Shown here: piece by piece, positions 37,801 to 45,330 of the stretch
Numbering within the stretch: the first letter of the stretch is position 1
Layout: every line of letters starts with the position of its first letter
Virus record (IMG/VR): IMGVR_UViG_3300022750_000019
Coordinates: 1 to 45,949 of that record
DNA from: a virus
Length of the DNA stretch: 45,949 nt
Strand: one strand, 5' to 3'
Position numbers and translations under genes: made by a program
The notes under the pieces: generated by a model
Seen by the model: the letters and a program-made list of their open reading frames with translations, nothing else
The model's database searches: none
Told to the model about the DNA's origin: nothing

Positions 37801-37861
37801 CGAACTGGTGGACCTCAGCAGGCGTGGCGCTGAACTTTGACGGGAAAACCTTAATTGTCAC
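34838..37861 (-). CDS. Tail tip / host-specificity protein (J-like)
   Basis: 1007 residues. Large beta-rich protein with an N-terminal hub-like region (VHQFDGPTVGDWLDTLPSY), repeated Ig-like modules in the middle (FTLRINSIDYPITLNTATTNLAGLVAAVN), and a C-terminal part with QYRRKTFTWDTEM and PALLDDPAMQRPLVLLGVG. Position between NlpC/P60 and fibre genes equals that of lambda J. It would form the central tail spike that touches the receptor. Overlaps the peptidase gene by 11 nt. Confidence 0.85.
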   Translation of the reverse strand: MTIKVFPSKFSATPAEVHQFDGPTVGDWLDTLPSYCRYVTQQFSVAINGKVLPQESWHQHQVSTLDSIAITVEPKGTELFFGGLFLVATRMMTPKIPKMNSAISATGKDLDQVSVKGNKIKLNDVRPQIAGRRKVYMNVLKPPHRYFHGKRDQRVNLCLDVGVGSFDIQPSDIYIGDTPILSMGDNASFRIYQPGASLAADDRAVWWHDVAEVGAGSNGSSGLEMTLSTDLTLGYIAYSHQFNGTVVSIPVGSGNFPADWTAGLIVRVVAPYNYDVINDAAADIIRGPAVAMLAPVVGDPIEIAGVNGGYYNVRSFSPYQPPVPGTPGTASVVKGSAPPTRFDFDVTPLTFTLRINSIDYPITLNTATTNLAGLVAAVNAAKPVGAPFSAAASSGVLRIAETGTPSGGTFSVTGGADILGSTPIIAAGAAPTAGTPEQQPEITLSTPDGNPVRSLATGSVPMAIGPVGLRFRLVTASTTNLTVDRLTSSGAPDPSFPGFLPMETTGAVITLDPSNLVGGYRGPFAVCPEGELATEIKWDTFHPQGLCGVGREGQIYEVNAYHSLEYRDMATAGAWTVVDVQHRNGKLDSCGFTDTLVLPYPMRAEARIIKRFVSQPGRTDDEKKDETVWYGLRSRLSGATSYPGSTTMTLMVRGGDRLSAQAESQVWVRATRKLPVRRGGVWQPAEATRDIVPFCLYLLKSVGYKDADLDLSEWDRLDEFWRARGDTYDQVHNSASTVQQILQDALAVGFAELTVVNGLLRPVRDEPQLFYKALYTVDAQEGEGLDIRFDSVRVDDYDGVEVKYTDGVKWQVATVRCLLPGDAGKRMLTITADGITNRDKAYQFGMRRRGEIQYRRKTFTWDTEMAGLNSNYLDYVQVAGDTPGYSQSTIMEAYNPATRVLTATEPFNWDEFVPPYFMSVRKEDGQCFGPLQVTKVDDFNAQLSLPLNFTPLLDDPAMQRPLVLLGVGYSVQITDIKPRGTDDCGVEARIYSADVYTYDDSPAPPSA

Positions 37862-38249
37862 GGTAGTAGACCACCTTTAAATATTGAGCCTGAAATTCTA
37901 ACACGCGCTTGAATGACGGGCTTTTCTTGGGGTTTACCTCCAGGCACCACAGGCCCATTCCGGGCACCTCAATGACAACCCCGACATGGACGCAAAGGCG
38001 GTTGATGAACACGGCGGCAATGGCCCCGTGCTCAGGCTGGCACTCAACCATTGCCGCCGACTCCGCCTCATACGCCCGCGTGAACTCTTTCGGGCTGGTG
38101 TTGCGGATGTGGCCCCAGCTAGGAAGCAGGCGCTTCCCGCAGTGCTTGTGCCGCACCTCGCGGACCAGACCCCAGCAGTCGTACTGCACCGGCCCGCGCC
38201 CGCCGTCAAGGTACTTGACGTTGAGCATGTACTCATTGATCCAGTTCAT
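37851..38249 (-). CDS. NlpC/P60-family tail assembly peptidase (K-like)
   Basis: 132 residues. YDCWGLVREV supplies the catalytic cysteine and HVGVVIEVPG the histidine; EVNPKK follows. Comparable to lambda K, thought to trim peptidoglycan or to help tip assembly. A perfect GTCAA-N5-TTGAC palindrome lies at 38205-38219 within its first codons. ATGA overlap with the upstream gene. Confidence 0.85.
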   Translation of the reverse strand: MNWINEYMLNVKYLDGGRGPVQYDCWGLVREVRHKHCGKRLLPSWGHIRNTSPKEFTRAYEAESAAMVECQPEHGAIAAVFINRLCVHVGVVIEVPGMGLWCLEVNPKKSPSFKRVLEFQAQYLKVVYYRDN

Positions 38250-38731
38250 AGGTAGGCAAGGTCCGGAACGTAGTTGAGGTCGTAGGAGTCACGCGGCCAG
38301 CGAAAGTCGAGCAGGTTATGGAAGCCCGCGTTTAGCTGTATGACGGTTCCCTTGATGCCGCCCCCGAGAACGGTCGCAACAAATGGCGGTTGCGCCGGCC
38401 CGTACAGGTTGTTTTCCAGGTAGCGGCGCATGGTGATCTTGATTGGCTCGTTAGCCGCCAGTGACTGGTCAATCAGGCGCTGAGCGGTGCCAAGGACGTT
38501 GTCCAGGGCAAACACCAGCTTCTGATTGGATTGGTTGCTTTTTTCCGGCAGGACAAGCCCCATGGGCACGGCCTTGAAAGTGGCGTAGGACCCATTGCCG
38601 AATCCGAGGGGCATATCATAGAACCCCTGGACAAGGCGTTGAGGTCCCGGCCAGGATGCGGCGGAGAGTTCGAGGGAGTCGATAATCGCGATGTTCCCCC
38701 CGCTTGCGCATACCTGTTCGAGAAGTGACAT
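38246..38731 (-). CDS. DUF1833-family minor tail protein
   Basis: 161 residues. LELSAASWPGPQRLVQGFYDM and the following FKAVPMGLVLPEKSNQSNQKLVFALDNV match the DUF1833 tail protein type found next to NlpC/P60 genes. Lies between tape measure and peptidase, so a tail-tip or distal-tail part. One nucleotide from the tape-measure stop. Confidence 0.8.
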   Translation of the reverse strand: MSLLEQVCASGGNIAIIDSLELSAASWPGPQRLVQGFYDMPLGFGNGSYATFKAVPMGLVLPEKSNQSNQKLVFALDNVLGTAQRLIDQSLAANEPIKITMRRYLENNLYGPAQPPFVATVLGGGIKGTVIQLNAGFHNLLDFRWPRDSYDLNYVPDLAYL

Positions 38732-38732
38732 T

Positions 38733-41700
38733 TTAGCTTCCTGGGCGCTGAGTCCCGGTGATATTGTTGGTTGCCTGGCTGATTGGCCCGCCTTCCATCA
38801 TATCACCGACGACGATTTCGATTACTTGCTTGCGGTCCAACTGCTTACTGGTCTGCGTTACCTGGGCGCCCGTGTTGTTGATGATGGTTATCTCTACGTT
38901 CGAGCCGCCGCCGCCACCGCCGAATGCGTCCTTGTTGCTGGTGATATTGCCGTCAGCCCCGGTCAAGTACTGCTTGCCGTCGTTGGCCGTCAGGATTTCC
39001 GGGCCAGTTTCGTTAATCCGGTACATGCTGCCCGAGTTCACGTCACCACCGTACTGACGACCGCCGCCGAAAGACTTCGCAAGCAGCATGGTGCCAAGCA
39101 GTGCCGCGCCGCCGATCACCGCCGCGCCGCCGAACGATGCGATAGACGACAGGCCGGCAGCGGGCGCCATGGATGTTGCCACCGCCGCGCCGGTCGTTGC
39201 TGCTGCGCCAGTCGTGGTCGAGGCAATTGCCGCCGTAGTGCCGACTTGAGCTGACCCTACCGCCGCGATGCCTGCAACCTGCGCGGCCTCGGTCGCCTTG
39301 GTCGCAGAGCGCTTGATAATTTCCTGCTTAACCCACTCGATACCCATTTCGGTAAACGAGCCAATCACCGTGTTGAATACGGTGTTTGCAATGCCTTGCA
39401 TGGCGTCTTGTAGCGACATTGTGCCGGACAGGATGCCACTGATAGCCTGGGCGCCGGAAGCCCCTAGAGCGTCAAGAGAGGCCATCATTACCTCATTGCC
39501 AGCGGACATGGCGCGGAATTCCTGCTCGCGGATCGCCACAAGGTTTTTGCTGTGGGCGTCCTCAGCCAGGCTTTTCAGCTCAAGGTATCGTTCGTTGCTA
39601 AGCAGCTTCTGCTGGTTGAGTAGCTCAAGGTCAGCAAGCTCCTTGACGTGCGCCTGGTTGGCCCCCTGGATAGGGTCGACACTTCCGAGCAGCTTCCTGT
39701 TCTCCTCGGCTTGCTGGACTCGATACATGGCCTTCGCCAGGGCGTCCATGGTTGCGACGTCCTCAGGGGTGGCGAACTTATTCAGCTTCGCCGCCGCCTG
39801 GGCGCGGGCAAGGTCCTCGCCTTTCATTGCCGCCATGCCGATTGATACGGCGTAATCGGTAATCGCCTTGGTGTTTTCTTCGGTGTTTTTCTTTGCCTCT
39901 GCGTCGTCTTTCTTCTGCTCTTTCGCTGCGTCCTTGCTTGCCTTGCTCTCGGATTTCTTGGCGTTCTCAAGGCGGTAAATCTCAACCGCTAGATCGCCTA
40001 CCTTCTGTTTCTCCTCGGCTGTTGCCGTGGTTGAAAGTTTCTGCTCTGCCGCAAGTCGTGCGCGAGCCTCTCCAGCAAGGTCTGCTAGTGCGCGCTGCTC
40101 TTTGAGGCTGTCGATTACCTTCTGGTCTGCGTCCGAGGTTTTATGCTTTGGCTCTGACGATCCGCCCGACCCGCTGTTTATCTGGTCCTTTGACAGCTGG
40201 TCCTGCTGAGCCTTGATTGCCGTTTGAAGCTCTCGGCGGGCATTGATTTCGTTCTGGATGCCGTCGAACTCGGCCTGCATTTCGGTCTTGCGCTTTGAGA
40301 AATCACCGTCGCTTTCCCACGGCTTCTGAGTCTGCGTGCGCAGCTCGGACATGGATGCAGACAGGCGCTTGTTCAGCTTGGTGATGTCGTCGCCAGCGTC
40401 ATTGGACGCCTTCGCCAGCTGGCTAAAAGTCAGCTTGTCCAGGGATCCGCGCAACTGGTCGACATCTACCTTTGTCTCCCTGGATGCCTTGGCAAATTCA
40501 TACATTGCGTACACGGCGAGCAGGATCACCCCAGCAGGGCCTCCAAGGAACGCCATAGCCGTTTTCAGGCCGGACATTGCGGCAGACGCAAGGGTTACGC
40601 TTGCTGCGCTTGTGGTCATGGCTGCGGATAGCTGCATAGCTGCTAGCGTTGTGCGCTCCTCAGCGATAGCGGCAGCGTTCAATAGACCGACGTAGGTAGG
40701 CATGCCGACTGCTGCCTTTGCCCTTGCTGTGGCCGCTGTGCTGGTCGCCAGGGCCGCGTCAAACTCAGCGCGAGCAAGTGCCAAGGCCGAGGCTGCGGCG
40801 GACGCCTGAGGGCCTACCATAGCCATGGTGGACTTTATCGCAGCAAGCTGGGCGGTAGCTACGCCGTAAAGGGACATGAGGACGCGGCCGGCCATGATCG
40901 CAGCGAATGAGGACGCGGCGCCGCCGATCATGTCGAGCGCATCCGAAAGCGCCTGGGCATCCCCGGCAAACCCGGAGATTTTCGCGGCTACAAGGTCGAT
41001 CCCCTTCGCCAGGGACGCGGAGAATCCAGACTCCTTGTCGAGCTTCGCCAGGGCGTTACCGAATTCGTTCGTGATCGCGTTCGTAGCCTGCGCAACGGTA
41101 CGCGGCATGTTCGCAAAATCCCTGTCAATCTCCTTTACTTGCTTCTTGAGTGCTTCGAAAACGACGTCGGTCGTCAACTTGCTGTCGAGCATCATTTTCC
41201 GCAGCTCGGAGAACGGAACGCCCAGGCCCTTGGCGAGCTGTCGAGCGATTTCCGGGGTGTTCTCCAGAACACTGTTGAACTCCTCCCCGCGAATGATCCC
41301 GCCTGAGAACGATTGCCCCAACTGGCGCAGGCCGTTTTTCATTTCCTCAGCAGACGAACCGCCAACCACGCCCATTTTCATGAGGGTGTCAGTCAGCATA
41401 ATAATGTCGTCGTTAGACTTGCCCATTTCCTTGAGCGCGCCCGTCAGGCTCTCCCAAGTCTTTACGGCCGTGCCCATGTCGGAGCCGGTCTTGCTGGAGA
41501 TTGTCAGCAGGCGCTGATAGTTGTCTGCGCCCGCCGCCACGCCGCCCGAGAACCGATTGATCCTGGCTTGCAGTACGGTGAACTCCTCGGACAGGGCTTG
41601 AAGTCTGCGCAACCCCTCGATAGTGGCGAGCCCCCCGAGTGCTGCGGTGATCTTGTTAATCCCGCCGCCGAATGCCTGGCCCGACTTGTCGGCCTTCTTG

Positions 41701-41813
41701 AAGCCCTGATCTAGTCCTGCTAGCTCCTTGTCAACCTCGCGCATACCGGCAACGAATTTACTTGTGTTTACGTCCAGGTTATAGACGATTTGCCCAGCTA
41801 CTTGCGACGTCAT
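38733..41813 (-). CDS. Tape measure protein
   Basis: 1026 residues; sets tail length. By the usual rule of about 0.15 nm per residue, roughly 150 nm of tail. The N-terminal 250 residues are of the tape-measure type (VAGMREVDKELAGLDQGF... SFSGGIIRGEEFNSVLENTPEIARQLAKGLGV). Two hydrophobic stretches (about 300-330 and 420-450) and a third near 925-955 would insert into the membrane during DNA entry. Long coiled-coil middle. ATGA overlap with the chaperone gene. Confidence 0.92.
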   Translation of the reverse strand: MTSQVAGQIVYNLDVNTSKFVAGMREVDKELAGLDQGFKKADKSGQAFGGGINKITAALGGLATIEGLRRLQALSEEFTVLQARINRFSGGVAAGADNYQRLLTISSKTGSDMGTAVKTWESLTGALKEMGKSNDDIIMLTDTLMKMGVVGGSSAEEMKNGLRQLGQSFSGGIIRGEEFNSVLENTPEIARQLAKGLGVPFSELRKMMLDSKLTTDVVFEALKKQVKEIDRDFANMPRTVAQATNAITNEFGNALAKLDKESGFSASLAKGIDLVAAKISGFAGDAQALSDALDMIGGAASSFAAIMAGRVLMSLYGVATAQLAAIKSTMAMVGPQASAAASALALARAEFDAALATSTAATARAKAAVGMPTYVGLLNAAAIAEERTTLAAMQLSAAMTTSAASVTLASAAMSGLKTAMAFLGGPAGVILLAVYAMYEFAKASRETKVDVDQLRGSLDKLTFSQLAKASNDAGDDITKLNKRLSASMSELRTQTQKPWESDGDFSKRKTEMQAEFDGIQNEINARRELQTAIKAQQDQLSKDQINSGSGGSSEPKHKTSDADQKVIDSLKEQRALADLAGEARARLAAEQKLSTTATAEEKQKVGDLAVEIYRLENAKKSESKASKDAAKEQKKDDAEAKKNTEENTKAITDYAVSIGMAAMKGEDLARAQAAAKLNKFATPEDVATMDALAKAMYRVQQAEENRKLLGSVDPIQGANQAHVKELADLELLNQQKLLSNERYLELKSLAEDAHSKNLVAIREQEFRAMSAGNEVMMASLDALGASGAQAISGILSGTMSLQDAMQGIANTVFNTVIGSFTEMGIEWVKQEIIKRSATKATEAAQVAGIAAVGSAQVGTTAAIASTTTGAAATTGAAVATSMAPAAGLSSIASFGGAAVIGGAALLGTMLLAKSFGGGRQYGGDVNSGSMYRINETGPEILTANDGKQYLTGADGNITSNKDAFGGGGGGSNVEITIINNTGAQVTQTSKQLDRKQVIEIVVGDMMEGGPISQATNNITGTQRPGS

Positions 41814-42481
41814 CTTTTTGGTGGCCTCAGTTTGTTTACTTGCTCAAGCCAATTCATGGTCGAGTCGTGTTCTTCGCTGTACCGCTCTTGCTTGTTCTCG
41901 CCGAATTTGGCTTCCCAGTGAGCAGCAAACCCGGTAAGGGTCAGGTTCCAGGCCTCGCCCTCGGAAAGCCCAAGATGCGCGATTGCCTTGGATACGAACG
42001 GCAGGGCGTCAAACTTCTTTGTAAAGGTCCCTTGCTTCTTTGGCGCGTCAGCTTCTGGCTTGCTCTTTGGTAGCGGGCCTATAACGCCGTGCTGCATCAA
42101 GGAGCGGGCAAGCGCTAGCATCACCTCAGGATTGACCGGGCCGAGTCTGTACGAACCGTAGCGGCTGCCAGGCTCGCCAATGAAGGGAGTTAGGTCGTCG
42201 TCGCTGCACGCGGTCATGACTTCCCAGGACAGAAAAAGCATGTCGCGCCAGTGCCTGCGGATCAGTTGCAGGTTTACCCTGTGCGCCTGCTCCCTTGCGC
42301 CAATTGTGTCGAATGACATCGACTGAATCAGAGGGGGCGCCCTGTGGAGTTCCGCGAACAGTTCCACGATCCGCTCAGGCGTGCCTAGCTGTGTCATTGC
42401 GTAGAAGCTCGGGCGCAATAGGGCCTGCCTCCCGTCGGGGTGTGATAGCCCCTGCTCCCCGATTGCTGTTATAACGCGCAT
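41810..42481 (-). CDS. Tail assembly chaperone (DUF6246-like)
   Basis: 223 residues from ATG 42481. VITAIGEQGLSHPDGRQALLRPSFYAMTQLGTPERIVELFAELH matches the tail-assembly chaperone family with the phrase 'RPSFxAMTxLG'. It sits between tail tube and tape measure as expected. No slippery site or second frame was found, so it seems to work without the -1 frameshift of lambda G/GT. Downstream of a strong terminator at 42525. Confidence 0.75.
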   Translation of the reverse strand: MRVITAIGEQGLSHPDGRQALLRPSFYAMTQLGTPERIVELFAELHRAPPLIQSMSFDTIGAREQAHRVNLQLIRRHWRDMLFLSWEVMTACSDDDLTPFIGEPGSRYGSYRLGPVNPEVMLALARSLMQHGVIGPLPKSKPEADAPKKQGTFTKKFDALPFVSKAIAHLGLSEGEAWNLTLTGFAAHWEAKFGENKQERYSEEHDSTMNWLEQVNKLRPPKR

Positions 42482-42524
42482 GGTGCCGCATCCTGTTATG
42501 TCGATGCGCAATTCTACCACGCAC

Positions 42525-42553
42525 AAAAAAAGAGGCCCGTAGGCCCCTTTTTT
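42525..42553. terminator. Bidirectional terminator within the morphogenesis cluster
   Basis: GAGGCC-CGTA-GGCCCC (one G-T pair) with 7 A's on one side and 6 T's on the other. It should lower expression of the chaperone and tape measure relative to capsid and tube genes, as those are needed in small amounts. Confidence 0.75.
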
Positions 42554-42568
42554 GTCAAGCAGCTTGAC
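42554..42568. promoter_or_regulatory. Perfect palindrome GTCAA-GCAGC-TTGAC
   Basis: Lies in the 15 bases between the tube-adjacent gene stop (42569) and the terminator. Includes a -35-like TTGACA on the minus strand but no convincing -10. Confidence 0.5.
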
Positions 42569-42916
42569 CTATTCGACCAGGTACGCCACAACCCCGACGC
42601 CACCCTTTACGGCAACGGTGCCGACCAGGTACTTGGAGATATTGCGCAACTGCACGGCAACCGCGCCATTGGCCGGAACCGGGATTACCAGGCCCGTGGA
42701 CAGGTCCAGGGTTTTACCGATCCCGCCAGGGGCGAATGCCGCCGAAGCGCCGTCACCGTCGACGGTCACGCTTACCGGCGACGCCGTACCGTTCTCAAGG
42801 TACAGCGTCTGCGATGCGCCTGGGTTGTAGACCATGGTATCAGCCGCCGTCAGCGTGGTTTTAACCAGCGTGACGGGGACCGGGACGTTCAAGTTATTGC
42901 TGAGGATAACGGCCAT
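42569..42916 (-). CDS. Small beta-rich virion protein
   Basis: 115 residues, Ser/Thr/Gly/Val-rich with Ig-like strands (SQTLYLENGTASPVSVTVDGD, LVIPVPANGAVAVQLRNISKYLV). Directly follows the tail tube gene and precedes the terminator; a decoration or tail-surface protein is likely. Not recognised by family. Confidence 0.65.
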   Translation of the reverse strand: MAVILSNNLNVPVPVTLVKTTLTAADTMVYNPGASQTLYLENGTASPVSVTVDGDGASAAFAPGGIGKTLDLSTGLVIPVPANGAVAVQLRNISKYLVGTVAVKGGVGVVAYLVE

Positions 42917-43407
42917 TAAGGAGCTACCACCGGAGTTGGTTCAACAATGACGCCGTGCACGGAGCTGGTGGCCGTGGCTTCGAAGTTGAAGGTTGACAGT
43001 TCGTCGTATGGCATGGTGCGGCCGATGGTCGTGATCACGCAGAACGCATAGACGGTGATGTCCGGGCAAGTGATGCGGATCCAGGCGATAGGCTGCCCAC
43101 CAGTGCCTTGCGGCTCGTTGACGTGCATGAACAGCGCGGTCTGATTCGACTGCGTGTCGTCTTTCTTCTTGCAGGTCCCGTCACCCGAGCAAGAGAAAGT
43201 CTTGTAGGTTGCGATTGCGGTACGGGTGCTGCCCTTGGTAGAGTCAGTGGTGCCGTCCACGGTATCCCACTCAAGCGAGAATTCCTTGGCCCGCAGCGCG
43301 CCAATAGGCAGGTAGTTCAGCGTTCGAGGGTCCACGTCTCCGCACGCGAGTGCGAACTCAAGGCCGACGTCTCGGCCGATATATTGATCCAGTTCACAGC
43401 CGGCCAT
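42916..43407 (-). CDS. Major tail tube protein
   Basis: 163 residues. Begins MAGCELDQYIGRDVGLEFALACGDVDPRTLNYLPIGALRAKEFSLEWDTVDGTTDST, the 'KEFSxEWDTVD' pattern of phage tail tube proteins, and ends with a beta-rich FNFEATATSSVHGVIV. Expected to be abundant. Its position between neck proteins and tape measure fits. Overlaps its neighbour by 1 nt. Confidence 0.85.
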   Translation of the reverse strand: MAGCELDQYIGRDVGLEFALACGDVDPRTLNYLPIGALRAKEFSLEWDTVDGTTDSTKGSTRTAIATYKTFSCSGDGTCKKKDDTQSNQTALFMHVNEPQGTGGQPIAWIRITCPDITVYAFCVITTIGRTMPYDELSTFNFEATATSSVHGVIVEPTPVVAP

Positions 43408-43800
43408 TTATGGGCCTCCTTTAATCGTGATTTCGATAGTTACTTTGTAGATGTCCCGCATTTCCTCGGATACCATCGGGCCGATTATACCAGTAATTGA
43501 TTTCACGTTTACGAAACAGCTTGACGACGGGTTGGCAAGTATGTATTGGCGAACTGCGCTGGCCTTTGAGTATGCCGCCATACGCCCACCCTCGCGGTCT
43601 TGCTGGTCCCTGGCCGACACGATCCACAGGTCTACGTGCTCGAATAGAGAGATAACCCCAGGCTGCGGGCTGGGCGCCAGGTTGATCGACAGAAACTCTG
43701 TGTCAGCCTCCCCTGGTGACTCATCCCACAAGCCGAGGCATGGCGTCATAGTCGTGGTGACCGGCGCCAGGTAGTCGGTAAGCTCTTGAACAAGGTTCAT
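43408..43800 (-). CDS. Tail terminator-like protein
   Basis: 130 residues. The start (VQELTDYLAPVTTTMTPCLGLWDESP) and a C-terminal IYKVTIEITIKGGP strand fit small neck proteins that cap the tail tube. Lies between the gp10-like and the tail tube genes, where the tail terminator usually is. By position rather than by motif. Confidence 0.7.
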   Translation of the reverse strand: MNLVQELTDYLAPVTTTMTPCLGLWDESPGEADTEFLSINLAPSPQPGVISLFEHVDLWIVSARDQQDREGGRMAAYSKASAVRQYILANPSSSCFVNVKSITGIIGPMVSEEMRDIYKVTIEITIKGGP

Positions 43801-44159
43801 AGGTTGAATGCCTTCAATACCATTGCGTCTATCTGCGCTATGTTCTGCTCGAATCCCTTCTTAAGGAACTCCTTTTCGGCCCCAGGTTTTTGGAAGTTCT
43901 GGATAACGCTAGGGTCGTGGACGGCCGCCGCGTACTCAGCGATATACCCAACCGATCCACGGTATCCCATATTCGTTTTATCCACTCTGCGGTACTGGCC
44001 GTTAATCAGAAACGAGGTGTCTACCGGGGTGAGGATCTGCGCCCACCCCTGGCCGACGATGATGCCAGCCGTCACAGCCCTGCGAGCCTTTACGTCAACC
44101 ACGTTCGCAGCTATGCGCTTTGTGCCATTCCTGGCTTGGGTCAGCCCTTTGACAGCCAT
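43797..44159 (-). CDS. HK97 gp10-like tail-completion/neck protein
   Basis: 120 residues. TPVDTSFLINGQYRRVDKTNMGYRGSVGYIAEYAAAVHD is the conserved 'TPVDTGxLxxS ... YAxYVExG' region of gp10-like neck proteins. ATGA overlap with the tail-terminator-like gene. It joins head and tail. Confidence 0.8.
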   Translation of the reverse strand: MAVKGLTQARNGTKRIAANVVDVKARRAVTAGIIVGQGWAQILTPVDTSFLINGQYRRVDKTNMGYRGSVGYIAEYAAAVHDPSVIQNFQKPGAEKEFLKKGFEQNIAQIDAMVLKAFNL

Positions 44160-44515
44160 TATGTGGCGCTCCTAAAGTCCGGCATGTCTTTATCCTTTTT
44201 GCCAAAAAAAGACATATCCCAGTTTGTGTGGCTCTTGATTTCGTCGGTGCCGCCAAGAGCAATAGGGTTCGAGTCGAAGTGCGCGCCCTGGCGGATCCGG
44301 TCGCCGTGGTTGGGGCGCTTGTCCTCATGGAAGTACTGGCAGCTACTCACGAATTCGGCGCCGCCGTTGTCGCGCATCACCTCAGTTTTAGCTGTCCAGG
44401 TACAGGCGATCTGGTACGGCTCACCCCAGGCGCTGCCGCCGTTTAGGTGGTCCTTTTTACCGCGCTTCCACACGGTTGCCGTGTTCGTGTAGACCCACCG
44501 GCTAACGCTACTCAA
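44159..44515 (-). CDS. Head-tail connector / head-closure protein
   Basis: 118 residues; TTG 44515 is the only start near the neighbour (8-nt overlap). RWVYTNTATVWKRGKKDHLNGGSAWGEPYQIACTW is in the style of head-closure proteins with a beta-barrel start. Position between the gp6-like adaptor and the gp10-like gene agrees. Start codon less certain. Confidence 0.7.
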   Translation of the reverse strand: MSSVSRWVYTNTATVWKRGKKDHLNGGSAWGEPYQIACTWTAKTEVMRDNGGAEFVSSCQYFHEDKRPNHGDRIRQGAHFDSNPIALGGTDEIKSHTNWDMSFFGKKDKDMPDFRSAT

Positions 44516-44912
44516 AGACGCACCCGCCAGGCCCTGGGGAAACGAACAGGGCGCACGAATCTTTCTGATCAGGATCGGCAGGAATCAGCGACGATACGCA
44601 CCCTTCCGGATCAAGCTGCAATAGGAGGGCGTTAAGGGATTTCCAGCGCTCGCCCAGCGTGCCGAACTGAAACGACCGGCTAGCGCTGTTAGGGGCGCCT
44701 TGAGACTTGATCCGGCCGTCAGCCCCGAACAGCCCGAGCATTGCGATGAGGTAGCAGTAGATAAAGTAGATGTCGTTTTCGTCGTACCCGTGATCGATAA
44801 AGCACTGTTCGTATTTAGCGATACGCGCCATCAACCGAATCAGCATGCTTTCCGGGATTTCGATTTGCTGCCCTTCGAGGTACTCTTGCACCTCCTCGAT
44901 AGTAACGGCCAT
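44508..44912 (-). CDS. Head-tail adaptor (gp6-like)
   Basis: 134 residues. MAVTIEEVQEYLEGQQIEIPESMLIRLMARIAKYEQCFIDHGYDENDIYFIYCYLIAML is the helical adaptor layout of DUF7370/gp6-type proteins. First of the neck genes after the terminator at 44954. Confidence 0.8.
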   Translation of the reverse strand: MAVTIEEVQEYLEGQQIEIPESMLIRLMARIAKYEQCFIDHGYDENDIYFIYCYLIAMLGLFGADGRIKSQGAPNSASRSFQFGTLGERWKSLNALLLQLDPEGCVSSLIPADPDQKDSCALFVSPGPGGCVFE

Positions 44913-44953
44913 GTCGTCAACTCAGTTGATAAAAAACCAATTGTACAGGGATT

Positions 44954-44981
44954 AAAAAACCCCGCACTTGGCGGGGTTTTC
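44954..44981 (-). terminator. Intrinsic terminator after the capsid genes
   Basis: Minus strand ACCCCGC-CAAGT-GCGGGGT plus six T's. It lowers read-through from the strongly expressed capsid genes into the neck genes. Confidence 0.85.
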
Positions 44982-45287
44982 TTAGGTGTTGTCGTCGTCA
45001 GCGGGCGCCGTGGTCTTTTCGACCTTGGCTTTAGGGACCTTTACCTTGGTCTTCTCGGCCTCGGCAAGCGCCATCAAGGCGGCCTCTGCGTGAGCCTCAT
45101 CCCAGGCCAGTGCAAGCTCCTTCTCGTCCTCGTCGACATCGTCGACCGGCTTAGCCGAAGCCTCGGCCTTAGGGGTCTTGACAAGCGCCACGTGCTGTTT
45201 CATGACGCGGTGTAGGTTGTCGGTTTCGAATACCTTGCCGACTGGATAATCCAGGCCGGGAGAGGTAACTACTTGATAGAACGGCAT
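44982..45287 (-). CDS. Small acidic/basic protein next to the capsid gene
   Basis: 101 residues. MPFYQVVTSPGLDYPVGKVFETDNLHRVMKQHVALVKTP is followed by a charged, low-complexity half (VDDVDEDEKELALAWDEAHAEAAL... KTKVKVPKAKVEKTTAP). Proteins of this kind sit between the capsid and adaptor genes of many siphophages. Possibly a head-assembly helper; unknown. Confidence 0.7.
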   Translation of the reverse strand: MPFYQVVTSPGLDYPVGKVFETDNLHRVMKQHVALVKTPKAEASAKPVDDVDEDEKELALAWDEAHAEAALMALAEAEKTKVKVPKAKVEKTTAPADDDNT

Positions 45288-45305
45288 TGGCGAATCTCCA
45301 GAGGA

Positions 45306-45325
45306 TGGCGGGGCTTCCCCCGCCA
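45306..45325 (-). terminator. Intergenic hairpin after the capsid gene
   Basis: TGGCGGGG-(GAAG)-CCCCGCCA without a T-run; an attenuator or RNA processing stem between capsid and next gene. Confidence 0.45.
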
Positions 45326-45330
45326 GGTGC

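Noticed and set aside
39268-39855. Long plus-strand frame opposite the tape measure gene
   Set aside because: It is the complement of the tape measure coding region with no start signal; third-position GC bias of the real gene keeps this frame open.
41810-42481. Programmed -1 frameshift in the tail chaperone (lambda G/GT type)
   Set aside because: The tape measure starts directly at the chaperone stop (ATGA) and no XXXYYYZ heptamer with room for an extension is present.
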